A DNA stretch of 64,000 bases from Candidatus Gastranaerophilales bacterium (GCA_944327255.1 CALVHA010000001.1:1-64000); one strand, 5' to 3'. Positions 9,249-17,820 are shown, counted from the first letter of the stretch. Program-made: numbers and translations. Notes: generated by a model from the sequence alone, not told the origin.

Positions 9249-10841
9249 TTAACTAAAAAGTGCATTAATCTTATCTACAATTTCCTGCGGATCAATTTCA
9301 TTAGTAACTTTATTTATATTCTGGGCATTCTGATATAATTTAGCAGCCTCTATTTTATCTCCAGTAATTGTTATTGCTCTTGCAAGGTTAAACTGTGCCA
9401 GTGCATAATTCGGATTACACATAATCGATTTTTTAAAAAGTTCAATAGCTTTTTGAACCCGTCCTAAATCATCAAGATAAATTACCCCGAGATTATTATA
9501 TGCTATATCATAATTTTCATCATACTCAATAGCAAGTTCATATTCCTTTATAGCCTCATCCAAATCTCCATTTCCCCAGAACAAAAAACCGAGATTACAG
9601 TGAATTTTCGCATTTTTTGGCTGTAAATCAAGAGCATTTCTATATACAGTTAATGCATTATTAAAATCCTCTTTATCATAAAATGCACTGCCGAGATTTA
9701 TATAAATATCAATATCTTTAGGGGTCTGCAAATAAGCACTTTGATAAGATGTTATTGCAGCGTCCAAATCATGTTTGGATTCCTGATAAACAAACCCTAA
9801 AGTCTGATTGATAACACTTGCCCATTCTTTTTTTGGATTAAGAGTAACAGCAGTCTGAAAATGTGAAATAGCCGCATCAACATCACCTTTAACAAAAAGA
9901 ATATTTGCAAGATTAGAATGAACATCAGGCATATTAGGCATAATTTTGACAAGTTTTTGATAAACTTCAACAGCGTTATCATAATCGCCAAGTTCTTCGT
10001 AAGCGGAAGCCAAATGTCTATATGCCTGAACATTTAAGCAGTCCAACCAAATAGCCATTTTGTATTCTGTAATAGCATCCTCAAACCTACCGAGTGAACA
10101 GTAAATGTCACCAAGAAGCCCGTATAAAGGCACAAAACCCGGAGCCTTATCAATCGCATTAATATAAACCTGAATTGCCTCATCAACTCCTTTTGAATTG
10201 ACGAGCCATAGCCCCTTAAGCCATGTCGGCACAAATCTCAAATAAGACAAAGCCTGACAAACATTTTTTAAAGCTCTTGAATCGAAAGGCAGTGTTAAAA
10301 CCGATAATAAATATTCAAACTTTGACTTAAACCACATTTTAGGAGATTTTATAGAGGAAACACTATACAAATTAGACAGCAAAAAGTGAGCACAAGAATT
10401 AGACATTGGGCTATATTTGACAGCCTTTTGTGCATTTAATGTAGCCTCAAGGAATCTTGTTTTTTTAGTATAAGTTTCCGCCAACAGATAATATGCTTTT
10501 GCTAATTTCGGCTCTTTTTCAATAGCCGTATCAAAATAATTAATAGCCTTGTCCAAATCCCCTTTATAATAATGTGCCTGTCCTATTTTAAAATATATTT
10601 CTGCGGAATCAATATAAGTTTCCAATGCTCTCTGGTACTCAGTAATAGCTTCATCAATATATTGACAAGAGTTATAAATATCCAAATGCCAGGCCAGATA
10701 TAAATCACCTAATCGCAAATGCAAATCAGCATTAGTCGGATCATCCTGAAGCCCAAGCTGACACAACTCAATAGCACACTTAACATTTCCGGTTTTATAT
10801 TCTTTATTAATTTTTTTCTCTAATTGTTTCGTGTTATTCAT
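9249..10841 (-). CDS. TPR-repeat protein
   Basis: A protein of about 530 aa made almost entirely of tetratricopeptide repeats, roughly 12-13 units (for example AEIYFKIGQAHYYKGDLDKA, AYYLLAETYTKKTRFLEA, IYINLGSAFYDKEDFNNA). It lacks a signal peptide, although one hydrophobic stretch (FVPTWLKGLWLVN) lies near the middle. It is likely a scaffold for protein-protein contacts; no catalytic domain is seen. The start is uncertain: the ATG at 10841 is taken, but neither it nor the in-frame TTG at 10877 has a convincing ribosome site. It is transcribed away from the LeuA/NifV-like gene. Confidence 0.85.
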   Translation of the reverse strand: MNNTKQLEKKINKEYKTGNVKCAIELCQLGLQDDPTNADLHLRLGDLYLAWHLDIYNSCQYIDEAITEYQRALETYIDSAEIYFKIGQAHYYKGDLDKAINYFDTAIEKEPKLAKAYYLLAETYTKKTRFLEATLNAQKAVKYSPMSNSCAHFLLSNLYSVSSIKSPKMWFKSKFEYLLSVLTLPFDSRALKNVCQALSYLRFVPTWLKGLWLVNSKGVDEAIQVYINAIDKAPGFVPLYGLLGDIYCSLGRFEDAITEYKMAIWLDCLNVQAYRHLASAYEELGDYDNAVEVYQKLVKIMPNMPDVHSNLANILFVKGDVDAAISHFQTAVTLNPKKEWASVINQTLGFVYQESKHDLDAAITSYQSAYLQTPKDIDIYINLGSAFYDKEDFNNALTVYRNALDLQPKNAKIHCNLGFLFWGNGDLDEAIKEYELAIEYDENYDIAYNNLGVIYLDDLGRVQKAIELFKKSIMCNPNYALAQFNLARAITITGDKIEAAKLYQNAQNINKVTNEIDPQEIVDKINALFS

Positions 10842-10949
10842 AATATTACAAATTTTTCTTGACAATTGAACAAACAATGTTCATACTAATCATTGTAAAT
10901 AACTTTAGCCTAAAAAGCAAGTTGTTTAAATAGTGTAAAAGGAGTAAAT

Positions 10950-12260
10950 ATGAAAGACAAAAAAATTTATTTTGTAGATGTAACCAACAGGGATGGGGTT
11001 CAAACATCGCGATTAGGACTTGCAAAGCTTCAGAAAACAATCATTAACCTGATGCTTGATGATATGGGAATAACCCAGTCTGAATTCGGTTTCCCAACAA
11101 CAAAACACGAGATAAATTACCTTAATGGGAATCTTGAACTTGTAAGGAGAAACGTAATATCTACAACAAAGCTTTCTGGCTGGATGAGAGCGATGTCTGA
11201 AGATGTTGAATTGTCTTTCAAAAATGTACCTCACTTAAAAAACTGTAACCTGTCACAATCAACTTCCGAACAAATGATTAACGGGAAATATCAGGGCAAG
11301 AAAACTTTTGATGACATTTTAGGCATGACAGCCGAAGCCGTTAGGTGTGCTGTTTCTAAAGGAGCCGAAATTATAGGAGTAAATGCCGAAGATGCCTCAA
11401 GAAGCGACATTGATTTTCTAATAAAATTTGCCAAAGTTGCAAAAAAGAACGGGGCAACAAGATTTCGATACTGTGACACTCTTGGGTTTGAAGATCCAAA
11501 GACCTCTTATGATAGAGTATATAAAATCGCAAGAGAAACAGGAATGCCTATAGAACTTCATTTTCATAATGACTTAGGAATGGCAGTAGGTTGTTCCATA
11601 ATGGGAGCAAAAGCAGCAGTAGACGCAGGTGTTGATGCTTATATTAATACTGCAATTAACGGAATGGGTGAAAGAGCAGGAAATGCAGATTTAGTTTCGT
11701 GTCTACTGGCAATATTAAAATCAGCAGGGTTTAGAAGCGAATATCATATTGATCCTAATATTGATTTAAGCAAAGCCTGGCAGCTTGCCAAATATACATC
11801 TTACGCATTTGGAGTTCCGATACCAATAAACCAACCTGCTGTGGGAGACAATGCATTTGCTCATGAATCAGGAATTCATGCAGACGGAGCACTAAAAGAC
11901 AGAAGAAATTATGAACTTTATGACTTTGAAGAACTCGGCAGAGGGGAACCGGAGATTATAGAAACAGGAAGAATGATTACTACAGGAGAATACGGAGGAA
12001 TTAAAGGTTTCAGAAATGTTTATGATAATCTTGAAATAGAATTCAAAGATGAACATGAAGCACGAAACATTCTTGAACTTGCTCGCTATGCAAACGTTCA
12101 TACTCAAAAGCCACTTACGTCAAGTGAATTAAGATTTATATATTACTATCCGGATATTGCGGCTCAAATTATGACTGTTTCACCTTACTATGAACCACAA
12201 GGTGCAATTAAGGAAAGAGTTGAAGCAAAATTATTAACAAAACCTCACAGAATTATTTAA
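10950..12260 (+). CDS. Isopropylmalate/homocitrate synthase-family protein (DRE-TIM metallolyase)
   Basis: A 436-aa enzyme that condenses acetyl-CoA with a 2-oxoacid, or a close relative. The family motifs are present: TNRDGVQ near residue 14 (catalytic Arg and metal-binding Asp), LHFHNDLGMAVG with the HxH metal ligands, and NTAINGMGERAGNADL. The C-terminal part contains FAHESGIHADG, which is the bridge seen in homocitrate and isopropylmalate synthases, but it is too short for a full LeuA regulatory domain. Strong site AAAGGAG seven bases before ATG. No leuBCD or nif genes adjoin, so the exact substrate (2-oxoisovalerate, 2-oxoglutarate or pyruvate) cannot be assigned. Confidence 0.85.
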   Translation: MKDKKIYFVDVTNRDGVQTSRLGLAKLQKTIINLMLDDMGITQSEFGFPTTKHEINYLNGNLELVRRNVISTTKLSGWMRAMSEDVELSFKNVPHLKNCNLSQSTSEQMINGKYQGKKTFDDILGMTAEAVRCAVSKGAEIIGVNAEDASRSDIDFLIKFAKVAKKNGATRFRYCDTLGFEDPKTSYDRVYKIARETGMPIELHFHNDLGMAVGCSIMGAKAAVDAGVDAYINTAINGMGERAGNADLVSCLLAILKSAGFRSEYHIDPNIDLSKAWQLAKYTSYAFGVPIPINQPAVGDNAFAHESGIHADGALKDRRNYELYDFEELGRGEPEIIETGRMITTGEYGGIKGFRNVYDNLEIEFKDEHEARNILELARYANVHTQKPLTSSELRFIYYYPDIAAQIMTVSPYYEPQGAIKERVEAKLLTKPHRII

Positions 12261-12266
12261 AAGCAC

Positions 12267-12300
12267 AAGAAATGAGCAGTATTTCAACTGCTCATTTCTT
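12267..12300. terminator. Bidirectional terminator between convergent genes
   Basis: A 14-bp perfect stem (AAGAAATGAGCAGT / ACTGCTCATTTCTT) with a 6-base loop. Its right arm touches the stop codon of the convergent pilin-like gene, so it can serve both strands. Confidence 0.8.
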
Positions 12301-13088
12301 TAATACCTGACTTTATGAGGATAATCTTTTGATATTGTCCAATTATCATACTGTATTAAGGCTGTACAATACTTATTTCCACCAGTTGTACTGTTACAAA
12401 GAGAGTATAAATGTTCTCTTGTCCCGTCCCATGCATATTTACATGGTTCAAGCCCCTTTCCTATATGATATTTATAATTTTCCTTATCTGCCATTTCATC
12501 AGGTGTACTCGGGTATGGCATAAATATAAAGTAAAACTTGCAAACTCCGTAATCTTTGATATCCGTACACTTTTCAGGATCTCCAGGATAAAATGTTATA
12601 ACATGCGATTCTGTCATTTTATCTGTTGTACCAAACTGCATTGCACTACCGTCTTGCAGATAATAAAAAACACTTCCGTTATTTAATATTTTCTTTTTAT
12701 ATACAAGGAATTGTGAAAAGTGTTTTTGAAACCACACATCAATTTTAGCGGTACTTTCAATAGGATTTCCGTCATCATCAAGATCAACCCCAGAAACTCT
12801 GCTATACCAATATCGTCTGTCCCCAAACTCAACTTCAGCAAGTTCAATTGCCTGATTAAATGTGGAATAAAATTTCTTTAATCTTGATTCAACAACCTTA
12901 TTTCTGTAATCTTGTATTAACGTCGGAAGAGTCATTGCTGCAACAACTCCAATTATACCTAATGTTATCAATACTTCAGCGAGTGTAAACGCAAATCGTC
13001 TTTTTACATAAAAAGAATTACAAGATGCATATCCATCAGATAATGCAAATACTTTGTATACAAAAGGAAATCGAAAACAACTAAACAA
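12300..13088 (-). CDS. Type IV pilin-like protein behind a poly-G tract (candidate phase-variable)
   Basis: The frame encodes FTLAEVLITLGIIGVVAA preceded by KRRFA, so prepilin processing would be A|F rather than G|F, then about 200 residues of pilin-like body (RNKVVESRLKKFYSTFNQA). In this frame the only start before the signature is a TTG at 13088 with no ribosome site. Further upstream on the same strand lie a strong promoter (13214-13186), AGGAGG (13174-13169) and ATG (13161), and between them and this frame a run of 12 G. With 12 G the ATG frame terminates soon after the tract; with 11 or 14 G it would enter the pilin frame. The ATGs at 13165/13168 would need 10 or 13. So the gene appears OFF as assembled. 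Homopolymer miscalling is an alternative explanation. Confidence 0.75.
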   Translation of the reverse strand: MFSCFRFPFVYKVFALSDGYASCNSFYVKRRFAFTLAEVLITLGIIGVVAAMTLPTLIQDYRNKVVESRLKKFYSTFNQAIELAEVEFGDRRYWYSRVSGVDLDDDGNPIESTAKIDVWFQKHFSQFLVYKKKILNNGSVFYYLQDGSAMQFGTTDKMTESHVITFYPGDPEKCTDIKDYGVCKFYFIFMPYPSTPDEMADKENYKYHIGKGLEPCKYAWDGTREHLYSLCNSTTGGNKYCTALIQYDNWTISKDYPHKVRY

Positions 13089-13120
13089 GCAAAACGCATT
13101 ATCTATCTTAGATAGAGACG

Positions 13121-13132
13121 CCCCCCCCCCCC
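13121..13132. repeat. Homopolymer: 12 C (12 G on the coding strand)
   Basis: The only long G/C homopolymer noticed in this AT-rich window. It lies within the would-be leader codons of the pilin-like gene, between the Shine-Dalgarno-linked ATG and the prepilin signature, which is the classic position for slipped-strand phase variation. Confidence 0.9.
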
Positions 13133-13158
13133 GATTTCCTTGCTATACTTAACTTTTG

Positions 13159-13174
13159 CATACATCATCCTCCT
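13159..13174 (-). promoter_or_regulatory. Shine-Dalgarno and start codon upstream of the poly-G tract
   Basis: AGGAGG at 13174-13169 followed by seven bases and ATG at 13161. The peptide begins MQKLSIARKSGGG and stops (TAA) eight codons after the last pure GGG codon in the present tract length. Two other ATGs (13168, 13165) are closer to the site than is optimal. Confidence 0.75.
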
Positions 13175-13185
13175 TTTCTCTCTCC

Positions 13186-13214
13186 AGTATAAACTATTTC
13201 CCATTATTTTTCAA
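13186..13214 (-). promoter_or_regulatory. Promoter of the pilin-like gene
   Basis: TTGAAA (13214-13209), 17-base spacer, TATACT (13191-13186). The predicted transcription start, about 13179, lies just upstream of AGGAGG. This shows that transcription is set up to begin ahead of the poly-G tract. Confidence 0.75.
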
Positions 13215-13229
13215 GCCTAATCAATACAT

Positions 13230-13257
13230 AAAAAAAGTGGGTGATAAAATCACCCAC
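13230..13257 (-). terminator. Terminator of the SLH protein gene
   Basis: Stem GTGGGTGA / TCACCCAC with TAAAA loop, followed on the minus strand by seven T, 23 bases after the stop codon. Confidence 0.88.
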
Positions 13258-13279
13258 ACACAGTCATAGCAATTAAAAA

Positions 13280-14557
13280 TTATTTTGCAATGCTTACATC
13301 ATTAAGCATAATAACTTTAATTTCTTCACCGGCTTTAGCATGGTAGTTTAACCCTTTAGTGATTAAACCTGTAGCCAAACCAACGCCAGCACCAACAGGA
13401 AGACCGATTGCAACACCAGTACCTACTCTTACAGGATCCGGTATAAATGCAAATCCAACACCGGCACCTGTACCGATAGCACCACCGGTTACAGTGCATA
13501 ATGCCAATTTACCAGCTGTCATCCAAGGACCTTCTTTTAATTCATAGTTTTTGTAGAATGGTTTTGCATTCATAGCAACAACTTTTCCGTTTGGAAGAAC
13601 TGCTTTTGTAATTTGAGCATAAACTCTTGCATTTTTATTGAACCATTTTGGATCTTTTACATCCAATACTGAACCCTGGAATTTAGTTCCTGCAGGGAAC
13701 AATACAGTCCCTTCTTCAGTTGCAATATCTTCATTAGCTACAAATGTTAAAGCATCGCCTTCATTAGCCAATTCTGATTTAAATTTTTCATCAAAAGCAA
13801 CATACATAGCGTTACCTTCTTTGATAATGCTTCTTGTGCTTGTAATTAATACTTCATCAGTAGCAGCACTTTTTACTACACGTAAGTGTTGTGTACCTAA
13901 TTGTTTTTCAAGATCTGCGCCAACATATTGAGATTTAATTAAGCCAGCTTTTTCTCTTAATCTGTAAAGGATTACAGCAGCTTCAGCTCTTGACAATACA
14001 TCATTTGGTCTTAATTCATTCGGATTAGGATAGTTTACGTAAATACCGTAATCCAATGTTTTTGCATAAGCTGTTTTAGCCCAAGCAGGAACTTGTTTCG
14101 CATCAGTAAAGTTATCTAACAAAGATGCATCAGCATTCATATCTCTTGTGATATGACTTACAATTGACTGAGTTTCTGCTCTTGATAACAATTTTTTAGG
14201 CTGGAATGTTTTGTTCGGATATCCGTAAACCAAACCCAATTGTTGTGATCTTAAAACATCTGAATAGTAGTAGTCAGATGATTTTACATCTGTAAAGATG
14301 TTCTTGATGTTGACGTTCAAATTGTCATTAGTAAGTAATTTTAATAATGCTTGAACAAAATCAACTCTTCTAACGGCACCTTCAGGATTAAAGTTTCCGT
14401 CAGTCAATGTCATAATGTTGTTATCAACAACATTGTTGATTTCTTTGGAAGCCCAATATGTGGAGCTAACGTCGGAAATCTGTGCAGCAAATGTAGGAAT
14501 AGTTGTGCTCAAAGCTACAACCCCTGCTGCAAATAAACCAACTAAAAGTTTTCTCAT
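13280..14557 (-). CDS. S-layer-homology (SLH) domain surface protein
   Basis: A 425-aa exported protein: signal peptide ending TFAA (about residue 25), then three SLH-like repeats (about 27-75, 85-135, 145-200; for example DVSSTYWASKEINNVVDNNI, FQPKKLLSRAETQSIV, LRPNDVLSRAEAAVILYRLR). These would bind cell-wall-linked polymer. The C-terminal half contains PAGTKFQGSVLDVKDP and AQITKAVLPNGKVVAMNAK, which resembles the beta-barrel domain of TrbI/VirB10-like proteins, then a Gly-rich hydrophobic hairpin (TGGAIGTGAGVGFAF, VGAGVGLATG). It is not the long porin form of cyanobacterial SLH proteins. Start: ATG at 14557 is seven bases after AGAGGAA; the GTG six bases earlier is too close. Promoter at 14639-14611. 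Confidence 0.82.
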   Translation of the reverse strand: MRKLLVGLFAAGVVALSTTIPTFAAQISDVSSTYWASKEINNVVDNNIMTLTDGNFNPEGAVRRVDFVQALLKLLTNDNLNVNIKNIFTDVKSSDYYYSDVLRSQQLGLVYGYPNKTFQPKKLLSRAETQSIVSHITRDMNADASLLDNFTDAKQVPAWAKTAYAKTLDYGIYVNYPNPNELRPNDVLSRAEAAVILYRLREKAGLIKSQYVGADLEKQLGTQHLRVVKSAATDEVLITSTRSIIKEGNAMYVAFDEKFKSELANEGDALTFVANEDIATEEGTVLFPAGTKFQGSVLDVKDPKWFNKNARVYAQITKAVLPNGKVVAMNAKPFYKNYELKEGPWMTAGKLALCTVTGGAIGTGAGVGFAFIPDPVRVGTGVAIGLPVGAGVGLATGLITKGLNYHAKAGEEIKVIMLNDVSIAK

Positions 14558-14610
14558 TAACACTTCCTCTTTTTTTTACCAACTATAACTAGTAAACATT
14601 TTCTGTTTGT

Positions 14611-14639
14611 AGTATATATTATAAAAGAAGATTTGTAAA
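14611..14639 (-). promoter_or_regulatory. Promoter of the SLH protein gene
   Basis: TTTACA (14639-14634), 17-base spacer, TATACT (14616-14611) on the minus strand, giving a leader of about 45 bases. A plus-strand promoter for pyk must share this 125-bp divergent region. Confidence 0.6.
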
Positions 14640-14642
14640 GTG

Positions 14643-14656
14643 TTAAATTCGAAAAA
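14643..14656 (+). promoter_or_regulatory. Shared 14-base upstream motif, copy 1 (pyk)
   Basis: TTAAATTCGAAAAA, 27 bases upstream of pyk. An identical copy lies at 17821 ahead of the secreted Cys-rich protein. In both cases it falls in what could be the spacer of a weak promoter (here TTGTAA to TTTTAT). A regulator site is inferred, not shown. Confidence 0.35.
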
Positions 14657-14682
14657 TTTTATAGGAAGTAAGGAGATAAAAT

Positions 14683-16125
14683 ATGGACAATTACACGATG
14701 ACGAAAATAGTGGCAACACTTGGACCTTCCAGCAATACTAAGGAAATGATTAGAGATCTTTTCCATGCCGGAGTTACTATGTTTAGAATGAATTCTTCAC
14801 ACGGAGATGTTGAATTCCACCAAAAAAATCTGGAATACATCAGAGAAATTGAAAAAGAAGAAAATACTTTGATCCCTGTTCTTCTAGATTTGCAAGGTCC
14901 TAAAATCAGAGTAGGACAGCTAAAAGAACCTATCGAAATTAAAAAAGACCAAATTCTTAAATTCAAACACATGCCTGAGATGGAAGGCGATATTATTCCT
15001 GTTGATTATAAAGGCATGGCTGATGATGTTACACCTGGCGAAATGATTATGATTGACGATGGAAAAATCCAGCTTGAAGTTCAAAAGACTGAAAATCAAG
15101 TTATTTATGCTAAAGTTTTGGGTGACGGTCTTTTAAAACCAAGAAAAGGAATTAATATACCTGGTTCTCAAGGAAGTTTGGCTGTTCTTACAGAAAGAGA
15201 TAAGATGTTTGTTGCTTGGGCTGCTAAACAGGATATTGACTACTTCGGGCTTTCTTTTGTAAGAGAAGCAAGTGACGTTGTGGAACTTCGTCAACTTCTT
15301 GCAAGTCATGGAAACTTTACCGCTAAAATTATTTCTAAAATTGAAAAACCTCAAGCTGTAAATAATATTGATGCAATTATTGATGTATCAGACGGTATTA
15401 TGGTTGCAAGAGGCGACTTGGGTATTGAAATTTCTACGGAAAAAGTACCTATTGTTCAAAAGACTATTATCAGAAAAGCTAATGTAAAACGTAAAGTTGT
15501 TATTGTTGCTACACAGATGTTGGAAAGCATGATTGAAAATCCTATCCCGACACGTGCAGAGACTTCTGACGTTGCAAATGCTATTCTTGACGGTACAGAT
15601 GCCATTATGTTATCAGGAGAAACAGCTGCCGGTGCTTATCCGCTTCAGGCTGTCCAAATGATGAAAAAAGTAGCCGATTCTGTGGAAGAATCACCGTTCA
15701 TGAGAAAAAATAAATTCCCTAGAAAAATGATTGAAGAAGAAAAAGACAGTCAGGCTATGGCCATCGGGATGTCTATTGCTGATATGTCTAAGAAAATGAA
15801 TGTTAAAGCTGTTATTGCAATGACCGGGTCTGGTTTTACAGCAAGATTTATCTCTGAAGGGAGATTGAGTGTTCCGATTATTGCATGTTGTCCTTCAAAA
15901 TGTATCTGCCGTGATATTAAACTTTACAGAGGGGTATTCCCTTATCCAATGGCTTATAACGGCGCAATTGATGAACACAGCCTAGATTTGCTTGATGCAT
16001 TTATTCTTAAACACTGGAATATTAAACAAGGTGATACCGTTATTATTACAGGTTCTTTACCAGAACTCCTTGTCGGCGGTACTAACTTTATTAAAATACA
16101 CCAGATTGGTTCCCGCAGAAATTAA
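14683..16125 (+). CDS. pyk: Pyruvate kinase
   Basis: A 480-aa enzyme converting phosphoenolpyruvate and ADP to pyruvate and ATP in glycolysis. Motifs in order: TKIVATLGPSS at the N-terminus, MFRMNSSHG, ISKIEKPQAVNNIDAI, ARGDLGIE, then TQMLESMIENPIPTRAE and AILDGTDAIMLSGETAAG, with the C-terminal allosteric-type domain (MTGSGFTARFISEGR). Length is standard with no PEP-utiliser extension. ATG follows AAGGAG with an 8-base gap. Monocistronic, with a terminator directly after. Divergent from the SLH protein gene. Confidence 0.97.
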   Translation: MDNYTMTKIVATLGPSSNTKEMIRDLFHAGVTMFRMNSSHGDVEFHQKNLEYIREIEKEENTLIPVLLDLQGPKIRVGQLKEPIEIKKDQILKFKHMPEMEGDIIPVDYKGMADDVTPGEMIMIDDGKIQLEVQKTENQVIYAKVLGDGLLKPRKGINIPGSQGSLAVLTERDKMFVAWAAKQDIDYFGLSFVREASDVVELRQLLASHGNFTAKIISKIEKPQAVNNIDAIIDVSDGIMVARGDLGIEISTEKVPIVQKTIIRKANVKRKVVIVATQMLESMIENPIPTRAETSDVANAILDGTDAIMLSGETAAGAYPLQAVQMMKKVADSVEESPFMRKNKFPRKMIEEEKDSQAMAIGMSIADMSKKMNVKAVIAMTGSGFTARFISEGRLSVPIIACCPSKCICRDIKLYRGVFPYPMAYNGAIDEHSLDLLDAFILKHWNIKQGDTVIITGSLPELLVGGTNFIKIHQIGSRRN

Positions 16126-16150
16126 ACACTAATTTCATATTCACATAATA

Positions 16151-16178
16151 AAAACCTCTCTCTAAAAGGGAGGTTTTT
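16151..16178 (+). terminator. Terminator of pyk
   Basis: Stem AAAACCTC / GAGGTTTT (extendable by a wobble pair) followed by a T run, 25 bases past the pyk stop. Confidence 0.85.
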
Positions 16179-16206
16179 TATTAACTTTTGTAACAAAAAA
16201 TAGCAT

Positions 16207-16234
16207 TTGTGAAATCCATACGAAAGTATATACT
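16207..16234 (+). promoter_or_regulatory. Intergenic promoter downstream of pyk
   Basis: TTGTGA, 16-base spacer, TATACT on the plus strand, in the pyk-miaB gap where no plus-strand gene follows before a hairpin at 16340. It would start a short non-coding transcript at about 16241. Confidence 0.45.
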
Positions 16235-16240
16235 TTATAT

Positions 16241-16361
16241 ATATACAGAGAGATAACATTAAATAAACACTAGAGAGAGTATTCTGTTTAAACAAAGAAA
16301 GAGAGAAAATTCCTATTCCTACCTTCCTAAAAGAAATTTAAGCCCCGCTTTTCGGGGCTTT
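16241..16361 (+). ncRNA. Candidate small RNA, about 120 nt
   Basis: Between the promoter at 16207 and the hairpin at 16340 there is no open reading frame of note. The sequence has purine-rich GAGAGA runs and a pyrimidine-rich stretch (TTCCTATTCCTACCTTCC) that could pair with Shine-Dalgarno-like purine tracts. This is an inference from promoter plus terminator only; the hairpin may instead serve miaB alone. It matches no RNA family that I recognise. Confidence 0.33.
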
Positions 16362-16362
16362 T
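16340..16362. terminator. GC-rich terminator between pyk and miaB
   Basis: Stem AAGCCCCG / CGGGGCTT with a 5-base loop; T-rich on the plus strand after it and moderately T-rich on the minus strand. It abuts the miaB stop codon, so it probably ends miaB and any plus-strand small RNA. Confidence 0.8.
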
Positions 16363-16366
16363 CATT

Positions 16367-17713
16367 TTATAAATTTATATTATTATCCACCAATTCTCCG
16401 TTAAGATACCAGGTTTTACAACCTGTGATTTTTACATTTAAAAATTCTCCTGTACGGTCAGTATCACTTGGAATATGAACAATTTTATTGTTTCTTGTCC
16501 GACCTGTTATTATATTTTTGCCTTTATGGTTCTCAAAACCTTCTATTAGAACTTCAAGTTCTCTTCCTATGTATTTTTTATTCGATTTAAGACAGTTTTC
16601 TTTAACTTTATCGTTCAATCTTGCAAGACGTTCTGTTTTTATATCTTCTGGAATATATTTATCAGTCCATTTTGCAGCAATGGTTTTTTCTCTTGGGGAA
16701 TAAGCAGCAGTATTTGAATAATCAAGCTCAAATTCGTCTATTGCAGACAATGTATCTTGGAACTGCTCTTCTGTTTCTCCCGGAAAACCCGCTATAAAAT
16801 CACTCGTAATTGTTACATCCGGAACCATTTTTCTGACCTTTGCTACAATTTTCCCGTAAGTTTCGCGGTCATAACGTCTGTTCATTTTCTTCAAAACTTC
16901 AGAATTACCCGACTGCATCGGAATATGAAAATACTCACAAACTTTATCCAATTCTTTTGCCGTCTCAATTAGTGAATCCGTAATATCAGTAGGATATGAT
17001 GTCACAAATCTTATACGGAATTTACCTTCGATTGAGTTTAATTCTCTTAGCAAATCTGCAAGTCTATAATTTTTATCTTTAAAATCTTTGCCGTAACTGT
17101 CTACATTCTGCCCAAGAAGCGTAATTTCTTTAAATCCTTGAGAAAGTGCATCTTTTGCTTCTTTTATAATAAGTTCTGGAGCACGAGAACGTTCTCTGCC
17201 TCTTGTATAAGGAACAATACAATATGTGCAGAAATTATTACATCCCTCTGTAATCGGTATCCAGGCATTAACTGATTTCACACGATTAATTTCAAAATCT
17301 TTTGCCTTTTCATCTTCGGTTGCATTTGTTTCGGTACATTCACAGACTCGTTCGCCATTATTAATCCGTTTTATAATTTCAGGAAGTGAATAAATCTTAT
17401 GTGTTCCAAGTACGAAATCTACATAATGAGCTCTTTTGAATGTGTTTTCAGCTTTCTGCTGAGCTACACATCCACAAAAACCGATTTTTATATGTGGGCG
17501 ATTTTCTTTTTTCCATTTTCCCCATGTCCCAATAAGGCTGAACGCTTTATCTTCACTTAACTGACGAATTGAACAGGTATTAACCATAAGCAAATCTGCT
17601 TCTTTAGGCTCTTTTGTTTCATCATAACCAAGATGTGAAAGCATTCCGAGCATTCTTTCAGTATCGGATTTGTTCATCTGACAACCCATAGTTTCTATAT
17701 ATACTTTTGGCAT
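16367..17713 (-). CDS. miaB: tRNA-2-methylthio-N6-dimethylallyladenosine synthase
   Basis: A 448-aa radical-SAM methylthiotransferase acting on i6A37 of tRNAs reading UNN codons. Domain order is typical: UPF0004 (ETMGCQMNKSDTERM, VNTCSIRQLSEDKA, GCVAQ) carrying the auxiliary Fe-S cysteines, the radical-SAM core with EGCNNFCTYCIVPYTRGRE (CxxxCxxC), and a C-terminal TRAM domain (LEVLIEGFENHKG to FLNVKITGCKTWYLNGE). The NTCSIR and SRAPE signatures favour MiaB over MtaB or RimO. ATG is preceded by AAGGAAG. Solitary, minus strand. Confidence 0.95.
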   Translation of the reverse strand: MPKVYIETMGCQMNKSDTERMLGMLSHLGYDETKEPKEADLLMVNTCSIRQLSEDKAFSLIGTWGKWKKENRPHIKIGFCGCVAQQKAENTFKRAHYVDFVLGTHKIYSLPEIIKRINNGERVCECTETNATEDEKAKDFEINRVKSVNAWIPITEGCNNFCTYCIVPYTRGRERSRAPELIIKEAKDALSQGFKEITLLGQNVDSYGKDFKDKNYRLADLLRELNSIEGKFRIRFVTSYPTDITDSLIETAKELDKVCEYFHIPMQSGNSEVLKKMNRRYDRETYGKIVAKVRKMVPDVTITSDFIAGFPGETEEQFQDTLSAIDEFELDYSNTAAYSPREKTIAAKWTDKYIPEDIKTERLARLNDKVKENCLKSNKKYIGRELEVLIEGFENHKGKNIITGRTRNNKIVHIPSDTDRTGEFLNVKITGCKTWYLNGELVDNNINL

Positions 17714-17820
17714 TATTATTCTTCCTTGCTATTTAATTTCTTCATATTAATTCTATCATAAACACGGCACATATTTACTAGTACTTTTTACTAATATCAC
17801 TTACCCGAGAGGTTATAGCA

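Noticed and set aside
10841..10877. TTG at 10877 as start of the TPR protein
   Set aside because: No Shine-Dalgarno or suitably spaced -10 was found; the ATG at 10841 is preferred, though its own signals are also weak.
13359..13931. Plus-strand open frames opposite the SLH protein gene, one Pro-rich
   Set aside because: Antisense shadows of a well-supported gene; the Pro richness mirrors Gly codons on the coding strand.
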